Assembly: GCA_003988855.1 (NCBI GenBank)
Contig: QYAI01000233.1
Span: forward strand, 1 to 35,301
Reading direction: 5' to 3'
Length of the DNA stretch: 35,301 bases
DNA from: Arachnopeziza araneosa
Lineage: Eukaryota; Ascomycota; Leotiomycetes; Helotiales; Arachnopezizaceae
Under the pieces are notes generated by a model that was not told the DNA's origin, made no database searches, and was given only the letters and a program-made list of their open reading frames with translations. This document shows positions 8,910 through 18,420 of the stretch, one piece after another (within the stretch, counting starts at the first letter, position 1; the number at the start of each line of letters is the position of its first letter). Position numbers and translations under genes: made by a program.

Positions 8910-10280
8910 TCATATGACTACATATGATTTTGTGTCCACGGTGCCTTGTTTCTTCCAATCTCCAAGGCCTGGAGCTTCGAGCCAATCCATCCCTCTGTTC
9001 GCAATCACGTCGCGAACGAACTCATATCCCTCGGACTCCACCGACTCAGGAATCGAAGCCACGTATTTACATAGCTTCCTGAACTCCTCACCCAGAACAT
9101 CAGATTCATTGGAAAGAGGTATAACTGGAGGGACCAAGGGACGTAAATAGTCTACGAAGTGTCGTTTCCATCGAAGCTCAACGTCCAAAGCGGCATCATC
9201 CGGTAGGCTCGACGTCAGTTTGGTATAGTCTTGATCGAAGGTACTATCGATTATGAATTTCGGAATAGGAAATTCGAAAGAGAATGGCCTTGTAGTAATC
9301 TGCTCCCAGTCGAGCAGCGCAATGGGAACCCCCTCTTTGTCGACGATTATATTGTTGGATGAGATATCAAAATGGTGTAAGAAAGTTGATCGTGGAGGAA
9401 GAGCTGTTTCTTTGACAATGAGAGGAATGACGTAGCGAAGCGATCGACAATATTGAGGAATTCGTTCTAGATCAAACTTCGAGTATAAAGAAGGCCAGAG
9501 CTGCAAATCTTGCCGCTTTAAGTGCATGATTCCCTGGGATTCGAGGTCGTTAAACAAATCCCAAAACTGGTACCGCTTGTACTGACGTAGATCCAGTGTC
9601 TCTGCCTCAAATATTTCGACAATTCCTTGGAAGCAGTCTCGAGTGCTACCGTATGGCCAACGCAGGATGTCATATTCCTGTCGATAATCGTATGCGAACT
9701 GGAATTCTGCGAGCGGTCCGAGGTAAAAATCATTAAGAACAGGGTTTTGTGTGGGGCTCCAGCGATAATACAGGCTTCCAATCTTGTGAGAGTTGAGAGT
9801 TGAGAGTTGAGAAATCCAGTCCGCAACATCGCGATAGAGCTGTAGTTTTTGCCTCGTGCTTATATTCGCAGAACTAAGTGGGTAACCATCAATCTTCTCC
9901 ATTATCATCCATTCCAGACCAAGGTCATTCTCTCCGCTAGAATCAAAGATATAGACTCTCGGGACTGGGATCGTGGTTTGCAAGCGTACAAATTCCATAG
10001 TAGCAACCTCGCTCTGGAGTGTATACCACGGATGGATAGGCATACTAAAGCGAAGCATTCGTTCACCCGGATTGCCCGTGCTAGCTTCGGTGGCAGAAAT
10101 GACATAAAGTTTATTAAAGGATCCTTCTGCGAAGAACTTCACAGAAACATTCGTAGAGTTAAAACCTCATATGCGCATGTATTTAGTTGCGATTCGATTT
10201 ACGAGATCGAGATCCGGTTCAGCCGCTCAAACAGGATCCGGCTCGTTGAATGGAGATCGTTTCCACCGCTCTCGCCGCAT
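8910..10280 (-). pseudogene. Second APH-family phosphotransferase, N-terminus interrupted by two stop codons
   Basis: From codon 10142 to the stop at 8910 the frame encodes 410 residues of a fungal APH kinase. It has a P-loop-like FFAEGSFNKLYV, then SEVATMEFVRL, IPVPRVYIFD, catalytic loop HHFDISSNNIIVD and metal-binding LLDWEQ. It belongs to a different APH subfamily from its neighbour. The same frame runs on upstream to an ATG at 10280-10278 through family-like sequence (DLVNRIATKYM), but is cut by TGA at 10229-10227 and 10169-10167. No GT..AG intron removes both cleanly. The frame at 10142 begins with GTG; the first internal ATG lies inside the conserved core and would delete the nucleotide-binding loop. 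The gene is therefore probably a recently inactivated copy. An unseen intron or a sequencing error at these two sites would restore it. Confidence 0.6.
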
Positions 10281-11278
10281 TATGGCCTCTGTTGGGGGGG
10301 GGAGGCCGCATATAGGATACACAGAGTGGCCAATACGATGGCATTTTGCGTAGGCGCGCGGAAATAGCTACGATGCTGGTCTATTCGTGCTGATCAGTTT
10401 TCTGAGTTTGACTTTCTGTGCAACTATGAGTCTTGTGGAGAAGGTTCGAATCCGTCGTTGGCCGCTAATCCACGAAGAAAGAATCTCCAGGAATGATGAA
10501 TAAGGCTGAGATGTTCCGCACTCAGAAGTGCCGGTTGGCAACTGGTCTGCAAAATTAAATATCTCAGAATAAAGTAGAAGCACCTTCAGCGCCTGCTCAA
10601 TTCGATCAGACGTGTAGAGAGGAGCTCTATTTCACAATCCCGCTAGCGATCAGTGGCACACATGTCTGCGCTGGCAACCAGCACATATCACTATCATTGC
10701 TGGGGCTGCTGCCTCTACAATTAGCTTGTCTCGTGGTTTAATAGATGCTCTATCTCGAACATTTTTCTTTTCTACTATAAGCCTATTCAAAGCTCCTAAA
10801 TGGCCGCTTCTGAGACTACCAACGCTGCACAAGTTCCTGCTTCCGAATTAGGAAATAGACCTTATCAAGTTGCGAATTTCATGCACTGGCACCCTTGGAG
10901 CCTACTTGTCTGCAAAACACGACGAGAATGATGACCATAAGCCGGATGATGACCGGAAATTGAGGAGAAAATATGTGAAGGTAGAAGAGATCGATAGTTT
11001 GTCTGGAATTCCACTCCGAGATTACTACTCAGGTTGCTCGAACAGCTCAAGTTAACTTGCCGAGCAAAGGATAATAGGTACCTAAGTAGAAGCGGCCATG
11101 TTTACCTACGAAATGTAGGATGACTCCAGAGGATTAGAGTTCAAGTACTGAGCAACTCTCAAATGCGGAGAAATGTGGTTAAGTGAACTTGTTTCAAGTC
11201 TTTCAAATTGTAGAGGACAGCAGCAACCCAGTTTAAACCTTCCGCGTACAGTATCATTCTTGATTCCTGCACATTTTT
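10281..11278. other. AT-rich stretch with a possible gene relic
   Basis: No intact gene is visible. An ATG at 10800 opens a 43-codon frame (MAASETTNAAQVPASE...). The next frame then stays open to 11055 with a charged segment (DENDDHKPDDDRKLRRKYVK). Together these may be a frameshifted remnant of one small gene, which I cannot name. The minus strand at 10600-10370 has about 80 open codons without recognisable motifs. A G9 homopolymer lies around 10294. Confidence 0.35.
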
Positions 11279-11640
11279 AAAACTTCTCTCAGCTACAAGA
11301 TTGCAATAGTCAAGTTTCAAGTTATTTCTAAGCGATAAGATTGTCATTGTCGATTTTAGATTTCTTACCTCTGACTAATTCACAACGCTGTTATTGTGGA
11401 GAATATATGTTGAGCTTATCAGTTATGCATTCTCAAGGTTTTTTACGTTGCACAACTATGATTGTTGATAGTGCATTGTAGCGCTTTTTCAACTTGCCCA
11501 ACTATAATTGTCAGTAATTCACTGTTAAATTGTTTCTAAGCTACGGAGCTGTGAATGTTGATAATGAATTTTTGTGTTATTTCTAGGCTTTAGGATTATA
11601 ATTGTCTATAGTGAATTGTCGGCTAGACATAAAAATTCCA
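11279..11640. repeat. Degenerate tandem array, about 50-bp unit
   Basis: Units starting near 11325, 11430, 11479, 11523 and 11573 share a pattern that can be written TTTCTAAGC..CGGARCTRT followed by RATTGTYRATAGTGAATTG. Similarity between units is loose, as expected after heavy point mutation. No coding frame crosses it. Another copy of the unit lies on the other side of the RRP9 relic at about 12255. Confidence 0.6.
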
Positions 11641-11738
11641 AGACTCAATGTCAATGATAATTTTTCGGTATCTGCAGTAGAAAGGCTAATAATCTTTTTT
11701 TAAAAAAAATCTGTTACTATTTGTTATTCAAGAACATT

Positions 11739-12077
11739 TTAATGGTCGAAACCTACTTCGTCGACTTCCTCGCGAATATTGTGAATATTGTCCAGGTATT
11801 ACTCTGCAAGTCTTAACCTCCATTCTGCAGCAGTTTCTTCTCCCCCTTCCGAGGAACCGCTAGTGAGCGATGCAGCATCTTCGTCTATCACATCTTGGAG
11901 TTCTTCGTCACTTTCATCTTCACTTCCTGATTCGATTCGTCACTTCGAAGTTTTTTAGAGGGTAATTTTGGTTCTCTGTTGGCTTTTGGCCGCGGCAATT
12001 CGTTTCTTGGGCCTTTCCTGGGTGTCTAATCGTTTTCGTTTCTTATGCGTCGACGTAATTGTGAAGAAAGAGGATAT
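11739..12077 (-). pseudogene. RRP9: N-terminal fragment of RRP9 (U3 snoRNP WD40 protein), mutated
   Basis: The minus strand carries one uninterrupted alignment frame of about 112 codons. It starts SSFFTITSTHKKRKRLD, continues through a basic segment, then an acidic one (SGSEDESDEELQDVIDED), then EGGEETAAEWRLRLAE, stop, YLDNI and REEVDEVGFD. This order (SSFF start, KKRKR, acidic stretch, ETAAERRLRLAERYLDNIREEV motif) is the N-terminus of fungal Rrp9/U3-55K, which binds U3 snoRNA in early pre-rRNA processing. The expected start codon is ATA (12077-12075), and three internal stops plus an Arg-to-Trp change fit C-to-T or G-to-A mutation. The WD40 propeller that should follow is absent: the frame ends at 11739. 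A functional RRP9 must exist elsewhere, as the gene is essential in yeast. I infer a partial duplicate that was mutated by RIP. Confidence 0.75.
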
Positions 12078-12254
12078 GGTAGTAGTGTTGATGATAATTC
12101 TTTGCAATGTCTCTAGGGAAAACATGGTTAATATAGATATTAACATCTATTACTATTTTATATTCAAGGACATTTCATTTTCAATGATAACAACTCTGTG
12201 TATTGTTATACAATAACATTCTACATGTCATAGTCGAAGATTAACTCTAAGGTC

Positions 12255-12287
12255 TTCTCAAGGCCGCAGAGCTGTTATTGTCGACGA
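12255..12287. repeat. Isolated copy of the about 50-bp degenerate repeat unit
   Basis: TCTCAAGGCCGCAGAGCTGT followed by TATTGTCGAC matches the unit seen at 11325-11621. It lies on the opposite side of the RRP9 relic, so the relic is bracketed by the same repeat family. Confidence 0.5.
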
Positions 12288-12575
12288 CGATATCTGGAAT
12301 TATCTACAAAAGAAGGAGAGACAAGGTCGAAACCTCTCTTCTTCAAACAATATCAACAACAACAGCAGTAGCTGCTTACAAAGTGAATAGACAATTTCTT
12401 TCATTATGCAATCCGTTCTTCATACAGAAAGACGAAACTAGATTTTGACAATCAATTGAAAACGTGCTTACCATCGAAAGGGTTATAGACGAAATGGCTA
12501 CAGGTGGGACGAAAACAATAGAGGTAAGCAATTACTTTCGTCTGATTGTTGGTAGAAACGAAAGGAACTGACAAA

Positions 12576-14684
12576 ATGTTCAAGCGAGGAAACTACGCTG
12601 AAGAAGCTCCCCATCGCTCCTTCTCCTGGCTACAATCTCAAACTTCACAACACAATCCAACAAATCTTGCACTCTATACCACAGAAAATCAACTCGTCTC
12701 TCAACGTGAAGCAGTCGAGATTCAAAATATCAAAGACTCCTACCAACAGCGTTGCTGGTCCACAGCCCAGTATTCACCACGCTACCACGGCCCAATCCCT
12801 CCGCGTGCTCTTCCATACCATCAGGCTACACCCACACGTAAAGGAAAAGAGCGCGAGATTGGCATCATGGATTGCAACAGTAGTCAATTGGTAAAGGGGA
12901 CCAAGTCTGGCTACGATGCATTTGATTCTTTGGAATGGGACCCCGATCTCCCAACTACATCCGCCGCTGACGATTCTCCTCAACCCATTACCGTGAAGCC
13001 TCGAGCTCTCACCTACACCACAGTTGGATCACTCGTCGATCCAAATGCTGTTCCTCAATTCTCGGCTCCCAATCGCATCCAACGTGAAGGCGCAAACCGA
13101 CGTCCTTTGATCTCAATCATCCGGAACCAGCAATTCGAATCTCTTTTTCAGAATCGAGGACCACCACCTCCATTGAATATGTCAAACTCGATGCATTATG
13201 CTCAGAATCTTAGTCGCAGCCCTCCTCAAGCTGATACCGCCGCGACGTCAAGCTCAGGTAGATCCTCTCAATCCACAACAAGCCAAGCTCGATTGAATGA
13301 ACAAGAAAAGGAAATGCTAATGAAACAAGTTCAAGAGAATGGTCCACATCTTATGAGTGGAAACATGTTCGTCTCTTCTAGGTCGGTTTCGCTCATGTCC
13401 AAGGATCAGGGCTTTGAAGTTACTGAACCAGAATTGGACACGCGCGGCCCTGCGATCAACATGCAAGGTCCAATTCAAGGACTGGAGAAGATGCAGACTC
13501 TACAAAGATTATCCAAGTTTGACAATCCGATGCAAAAGGTGGCGCGAAGCCGGCTGTCCGAGTTTGCAGTTTCCAATACTCAGGCAGTACAGAACCATGC
13601 TGCTAGCGCAGATGCGTTTGATATTCCTGCCTACAATCATCAATCTGATGAGTCTGGACAACTTAATTTAGACTACAGGTTTCCTCCACCTGGTTTTGGT
13701 CTGTCGACACCGATGCAGAAAAACCCTTTGCTTCGAGCTACCAGCAGTTTTTCTGCCCCATCCAGTCATATGCCTTCCCGACCACCAGGATATCCGCAGC
13801 CTCTTACTGCTGGTCCTCCTGGACAACGTCATTACAACTCAAGCTTAAGTCAATATTTTTCAACTCAAAGTGGTGCCGATATTCGATCAAGAGTTGCTAA
13901 GCAAGACATGGAACCCCAAGATGCACAACTTCAATTGCTCGTGCAAGCGTTCTCACGCAGTACAGCTCCACAGCTTCAGAGTGCTCCGCAATCTCAACAA
14001 GAATATTCTGTTGGCGAGAATTCACAGCTTCCAACAGCTCCTCCAACACCTCCAATGGCCTCTCAATCTCAAGAAACACAGTACTTTGACGGTGTTATTC
14101 CTATCCACATTGGTCTCTGCAATACTCCCACCCACGACACCCTTTCTCCTCACGATGCTCAAAAGTGGTACCCGATGGGGTTTTCAGACAGCTACGATGG
14201 TTCATGGGACAAAATGTCTCAAGCGAACAAATTAAAGATGAATCTACCAGAATACGTCAAAAAGGAGAGAACCGCCGAAGAGAAAGCTAAGCTTGATGAA
14301 TGGTTCTATAATGGCCAGGGCCGTTTTTGGGAAATGGCTGAGGATGACCATCTTCAAGAGCACAAGGAGAGATTAGCCAAGAAGATTGACTTTGGTCCAA
14401 TCGGGCCTCCAAAGAGGATTCACGGAGCTTTAAAGAGAAAGCCTGTCACAGTCGAGGAGGTTGAAAAGATGTCGACTGCAGAATGTGCAAAACCCATGAT
14501 TGCAGCTCTTTACGGTACGATGCTTGGATACAGTGATCGCTCCACTCCGGGTTCTCGTGCCAATCTAAGCAAGTTCGTTGATAGCGACCCTGCTCATATC
14601 GACGCGACTCCCGAAGGCAACCAATCACTGTTTGGTGAAGACTGGGGTGTTTCAAAACCGGGCGCTTCCAGGCACCACTTCTAG
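12576..14684 (+). CDS. Conserved-type fungal hypothetical protein, 702 residues, low complexity
   Basis: The frame opens at 12546 with TTG, but the first ATG is at 12576 (context ACAAAATGT) and gives 702 residues ending at TAG 14682-14684. There is no intron. Residues 1-530 are rich in Ser, Gln, Pro and Asn and lack domains I recognise (QSTTSQARLNEQEKEM, PPPGFGLSTP, PTAPPTPPMASQSQ). The last about 170 residues are more ordered and charged, with LPEYVKKERTAEEKAKLDEW and FYNGQGRFWEMAEDDHLQEH. This composition suggests an intrinsically disordered nuclear or cytoplasmic scaffold with a conserved C-terminal module, but no function can be named. A 36-nt GTAAGC..TAG segment (12522-12557) just upstream could be a 5' UTR intron. 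Codon use and an intact long frame beside RIP-mutated DNA show it is under selection. Confidence 0.85.
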   Translation: MFKRGNYAEEAPHRSFSWLQSQTSQHNPTNLALYTTENQLVSQREAVEIQNIKDSYQQRCWSTAQYSPRYHGPIPPRALPYHQATPTRKGKEREIGIMDCNSSQLVKGTKSGYDAFDSLEWDPDLPTTSAADDSPQPITVKPRALTYTTVGSLVDPNAVPQFSAPNRIQREGANRRPLISIIRNQQFESLFQNRGPPPPLNMSNSMHYAQNLSRSPPQADTAATSSSGRSSQSTTSQARLNEQEKEMLMKQVQENGPHLMSGNMFVSSRSVSLMSKDQGFEVTEPELDTRGPAINMQGPIQGLEKMQTLQRLSKFDNPMQKVARSRLSEFAVSNTQAVQNHAASADAFDIPAYNHQSDESGQLNLDYRFPPPGFGLSTPMQKNPLLRATSSFSAPSSHMPSRPPGYPQPLTAGPPGQRHYNSSLSQYFSTQSGADIRSRVAKQDMEPQDAQLQLLVQAFSRSTAPQLQSAPQSQQEYSVGENSQLPTAPPTPPMASQSQETQYFDGVIPIHIGLCNTPTHDTLSPHDAQKWYPMGFSDSYDGSWDKMSQANKLKMNLPEYVKKERTAEEKAKLDEWFYNGQGRFWEMAEDDHLQEHKERLAKKIDFGPIGPPKRIHGALKRKPVTVEEVEKMSTAECAKPMIAALYGTMLGYSDRSTPGSRANLSKFVDSDPAHIDATPEGNQSLFGEDWGVSKPGASRHHF

Positions 14685-15542
14685 TGGCATTTTTGAACTG
14701 GTGTTTTCAACAATCTTATGCCATGATGGCTACTGAAGTTTTCCTTGATTCGCCGTTTCACTGCATGCCTGATGAACGAATGACATGGGCCTACTTTTAC
14801 ACCTCCCCCCACTTGATACTTGGCATAACTCTCACCCTTTGGGGATGAAATTTCGGATGCAATTGCTTGGGGTAGAAACATTTTCTTTAGTACAATCACT
14901 TTCAAATCATCTTAGGTCGCATGGAGAGCTCGTGCATAATGAAGGCGGTCATGAAGGAGGTGAGATCATGAATCATGATGCATCAGAGAGTGTCTCTTAG
15001 CAGCGTTTCCTTTGATGAAATGAATGAAATACAATAAATCCAATGTCGAGTCTGATTTTAAAATGAATACGTGAAAAAAATACCTTGATTTTCAGAAATA
15101 CTTTCAAAAGTAAATGTTTTTCTTCATAACAGTCAGTGTTCTTGGTTGTTCTTCAAACATTTACCACGAAGCCAAAGTCAAACATAAATTTTGAGATTCA
15201 ACACGTAAGCATTTGCATTATTGTCTAAAGTTACTCTCGACAATATTAATTCCGTTAGTAGAATATACTCTCGCATATTCGCATATTCGCGTAGACAATT
15301 TCTGAATTTAAAGGTGAAGGTAACATTTGAAATTCAGTATGTGACAGCGTGCATTACATGCCGAATCATTTTTCGACAATCAACAACCATCACAGCGAGA
15401 TATTTTGTGTATTCCTGCGAGCATGCAATCTGTGTCTAGACTCGAAACCCCATTTACATTTGCTGATATCTCTTATATCGAGCCCTCCAACCCTATGTAC
15501 AACCAACCCTCTCATGACCTTCGATCATTTGCTGGTGATCTA
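14685..15542. other. Intergenic between convergent genes
   Basis: 3' flanks of the 702-residue gene and of the small secreted protein gene. An AATAAA-like tract (ACAATAAATCC near 15033) could serve polyadenylation. Overlapping short plus-strand frames at 15221-15626 look random. No repeat or RNA gene was recognised. Confidence 0.45.
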
Positions 15543-15860
15543 TTACACGGTACACTCCACGTCGTAAAAGGTCCATCCGCTCCCGTTTACTATATTGACA
15601 TTATCCTGCACAGTTACATTGTATAATAAACAACCCGTGGTTCCGACCGCGAAGGATACGCACTTCGAATAGGTAGCCGCGGTGCAGTAGGTTTTGCAGG
15701 CGGTGGCGGTGGTGATGTTCGGGTTCACGAGGAAGGCGAGGTGGACACCTTTGTCGAAGCCCTTGACACTGCAGTTTGTTACTGCTGCACTCATCTGGTC
15801 GGCGGATCTGGGGATGAGTGAGCTGCTGAGCAGGGTGGTGAAGAAGGCGGGGAGATGCAT
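15543..15860 (-). CDS. Small secreted cysteine-rich protein (effector-like, PAN/apple-like pattern)
   Basis: The ATG at 15860-15858 gives a 105-residue protein. An upstream in-frame extension exists, but its sequence is not protein-like and a TATATA lies within it, so I chose this start. Residues 1-20 (MHLPAFFTTLLSSSLIPRSA) form a hydrophobic secretion signal without a long basic region. The mature part has six cysteines: one in TNCSVKG, two in ACKTYC, and one each in SKCVSF, TGCLLY and VECTV. An even number suits three disulfides. Spacing and the ending GWTFYDVEC resemble PAN/apple-type lectin folds seen in fungal secreted proteins, but the match is by eye. There are N-glycosylation sequons at NCS, NIT and NVT. 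No introns. Role unknown: extracellular carbohydrate or protein binding or a host-interaction effector are the reasonable options. Confidence 0.75.
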   Translation of the reverse strand: MHLPAFFTTLLSSSLIPRSADQMSAAVTNCSVKGFDKGVHLAFLVNPNITTATACKTYCTAATYSKCVSFAVGTTGCLLYNVTVQDNVNIVNGSGWTFYDVECTV

Positions 15861-16049
15861 GGTGCCTTGTTGGGTGTCTTGTCCGGTGTGTGCTAGTTGA
15901 ATCCCGCGAATTGACTCTAAGAGAGATGAGAGATGTCTTAGGATCGAAATGCTCGTGAGAGGAGGAGGAAGCCGATGTTTGGATATGTGGCCAATTGGCG
16001 GATACTTATCTGAAGAGAATGGAATGCCAAGATGAGAGGACGTACTCCT

Positions 16050-16055
16050 TATATA
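16050..16055 (-). promoter_or_regulatory. TATA box for the small secreted protein gene
   Basis: A TATATA at 16050-16055 lies 190 bp upstream of the ATG at 15860 on the minus strand, inside an otherwise non-coding open frame. A 5' leader of about 150 nt would follow. Inferred from position and sequence only. Confidence 0.4.
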
Positions 16056-18315
16056 CCAGATCTGAATAAGTGAAATGAAGTACTTCTTTAGCAGATTCTG
16101 CAACGGTCCTTCAACCATTCAGAGACACTCAGTTATATTGTTGAAACGATTCGAGCTCAGTCATTGGGTGTGGCATCCCAAGCCTTTCTGGATGAACTTT
16201 TACGAAAGGTTGCAATATGAGCATAACATTTCCCACTCTATATCCAACAGGAACATATCTGCCGGAAAGAAACCTGCTTTAACGAGCAAGTCAGGTTCGG
16301 TTCTTGAGCCAAGAAGATTTTGCGTGGCTATGGAGCGAGGCAAAAGTTCAATCATATCCAAATAGGTCACCATGGAAAGATCGGAATTGCAGAGGTTCCT
16401 GAAGATCGGGAGGAAATCCGTGTGGAGAAGATCGTAAAGTGATGAAACTACGAGATGAGGCAAAATGCAGATCCATGTTTACCCCAGGTTTATCCCGCTT
16501 TAGGGGACATATGCCGGTACAGCTCGGTAAAACACGGAGTAATCAGGGTTGTGATCAAGCGGAAACATTGACCGAGTTTGCGGATGCGGGGATAATCTTC
16601 CATGAATGAGTTGGTGATGATGCGGTATATCAAGTACCGAAGAGCCTCTATTCTTCGTGTGCAACGTAACCACAAACAGTACTTGGCTGGAGATCAGAGG
16701 TTTCGCTTGTGGGTTTTTCTGAACTTCTCTTATGCCGGTAGTTAAGTTGGAGAAAATGTTCGATGGAAGTGTGCAATATAAACACGCGTCATTGTTTCAA
16801 TCACAGATGTTGAAATCTGGTGGAGAAAGTCCCATAAGCGTCCAGACACGGAAGATTTGGCTAGCAAAGTGCTTCGAGTGGAAGAGCTACGCCACGATTC
16901 TTGATCAGATAATAAGACAAGCTTTGGAAGATAAGTACGGTCATCTTTGAGTTTGTTAGCTTCTTGCTAAGAGGTGCATCCCTTGGCTGCAGAAGATGGT
17001 TCCATATCTCGATATTAGGTAAGGATGAAAATTCTCGACTGCAGGAAAAATGCGTTTTCTATACTCTCAACCAATCTTTGTTATGAACTTGAGGTCTACA
17101 AGTGAATTGAGATGAAAAAGAGCATATATGTAAAACCTGAAGTTGAGATGGACAAGGAGTACGATATGTATGTGCGGTAAACTCTTCGCATCAGCCGGAA
17201 GAGCAGATCAAGCCTCGTCATATTTCTAAGGATGTAGAAGAAACAAGTATAAAACTCATCCCGATTCCGGGAGCTTGGCCTTGGACTTGAAACCACCTAC
17301 TTAGACGTACGTATCCAGAGTCACGACTACGTCACGTGTTTCTTTCTTCCACCAAGATCAAGTCTGAGCAGTGGCCCAGTCGTTTGATTTGATGATTGTC
17401 CTCTTCAACTGTCTGCCTTGTCTTGTTCAGCCTGGTTGACAACCGTGGCCCATGTATTTCATCACCGGTGCTCGGTATATAGAACACGTACACGGAGGTA
17501 TGGTTTCCGCTTCAGAACCATGTCCGAAAAAGGCTGAAAGGTTTGAGCAAACTGATTGTCAGAATGTATGACTGGTTGGGCGTCGAGCTCCACCTCCATC
17601 GCAATCGGAGTAAAGAAAGAAACATCAGATTCCAAAACTGGACAAATGAATGGCCCTCTTCTCTCATCTCGTCAACAGAATAATCAAACTTGGACATATC
17701 TCGGACTCCGAGAGATTGACTCAAGGCAACCAACAAGAGCCTAACAGGCGATCGAAGGATCAGAGGACAGGCAACACAAGACTGTGCCTCAAGTTACATT
17801 GCTTCGCATTTGTGGAACTTGAACTGCACCGAGTACGAGGAAGACTTGACAGATGGCTGGAGGGCGATCAGGTAGGCAGACTGGTAGAAAGTCCATTTGC
17901 AAAGAAAGAGAACGAGAGTCTCCTCCTTGTACACATTGATTGGAATGTTGGGTGAAGCAAGAACCGCATGGAAAGTGGAAATGAGGCTCGTATATGGCCG
18001 CACGTGATGCGCAAGGCCCCTTTCTTTCCAAAGAACGCCACTTGCCACAAAGAGTTGCTCAGCCACGCAATCTCCTCTGAACATCAGCGGCCATTGGATC
18101 TCGACGACTTGCATGACGCAAACAGACCAATCATCCGCCATGGCATCAAGGAGGCTGCAGGCATGTAGCCGCAAGTGTCCAGATTCTTTCAGTCGGTATT
18201 GGCAGGCAGCGCGCCATGGAAGCTGAACCTCGTCATGTCAACCATGAACTCTCGCCTTCAACCTCTTTCTTCTTGGTATATATCTTCTTTCCCATTCTCT
18301 TCCCCAATCTTCTGT

Positions 18316-18322
18316 ATATAGC
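18316..18322 (+). promoter_or_regulatory. TATA box for the aspartyl protease gene
   Basis: TATATAG at 18316-18322 lies about 100 bp before the ATG at 18421. Another TATATA occurs near 18280. The 5' leader would be about 70 nt. Confidence 0.45.
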
Positions 18323-18420
18323 GACTCGATACATTGACTTGTATTGATTGATTCGTGACTGCGCATCCCGGGCGTGTACGGAACAAACGGCTTCACAATA
18401 TCGCCATCGCCACAGCAGCT

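Larger units (their letters stand above)
15861..18420. other. 2.5-kb gene-poor stretch, possible decayed gene at 16200-16980
   Basis: The minus strand at 16463-16200 (starting MPHLVVSSLYDLLHTDFLPI) and at 16690-16490 (CTRRIEALRYLIYRIITNSF) holds hydrophobic, protein-like frames that differ by a frame shift, and I found no clean intron joining them. They could be pieces of one decayed gene, perhaps of the leucine-rich F-box-like type. The rest (17000-18300) shows only short overlapping frames. The last 100 bp is the promoter of the aspartyl protease gene. Confidence 0.4.

Noticed and set aside
10440..10470. GGTTCGAATCC resembling a tRNA T-arm
   Set aside because: The flanking stem does not pair fully, and no acceptor, D or anticodon arms could be built around it.
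15221..15626. Three overlapping plus-strand ORFs of 72-73 codons
   Set aside because: Composition is random-like, they overlap each other, and they lie in the 3' flank of the secreted protein gene.
17789..18174. Minus-strand ORF of 126 codons
   Set aside because: No motifs, overlapping frames of similar length, and position in the upstream region of the protease gene; probably chance.
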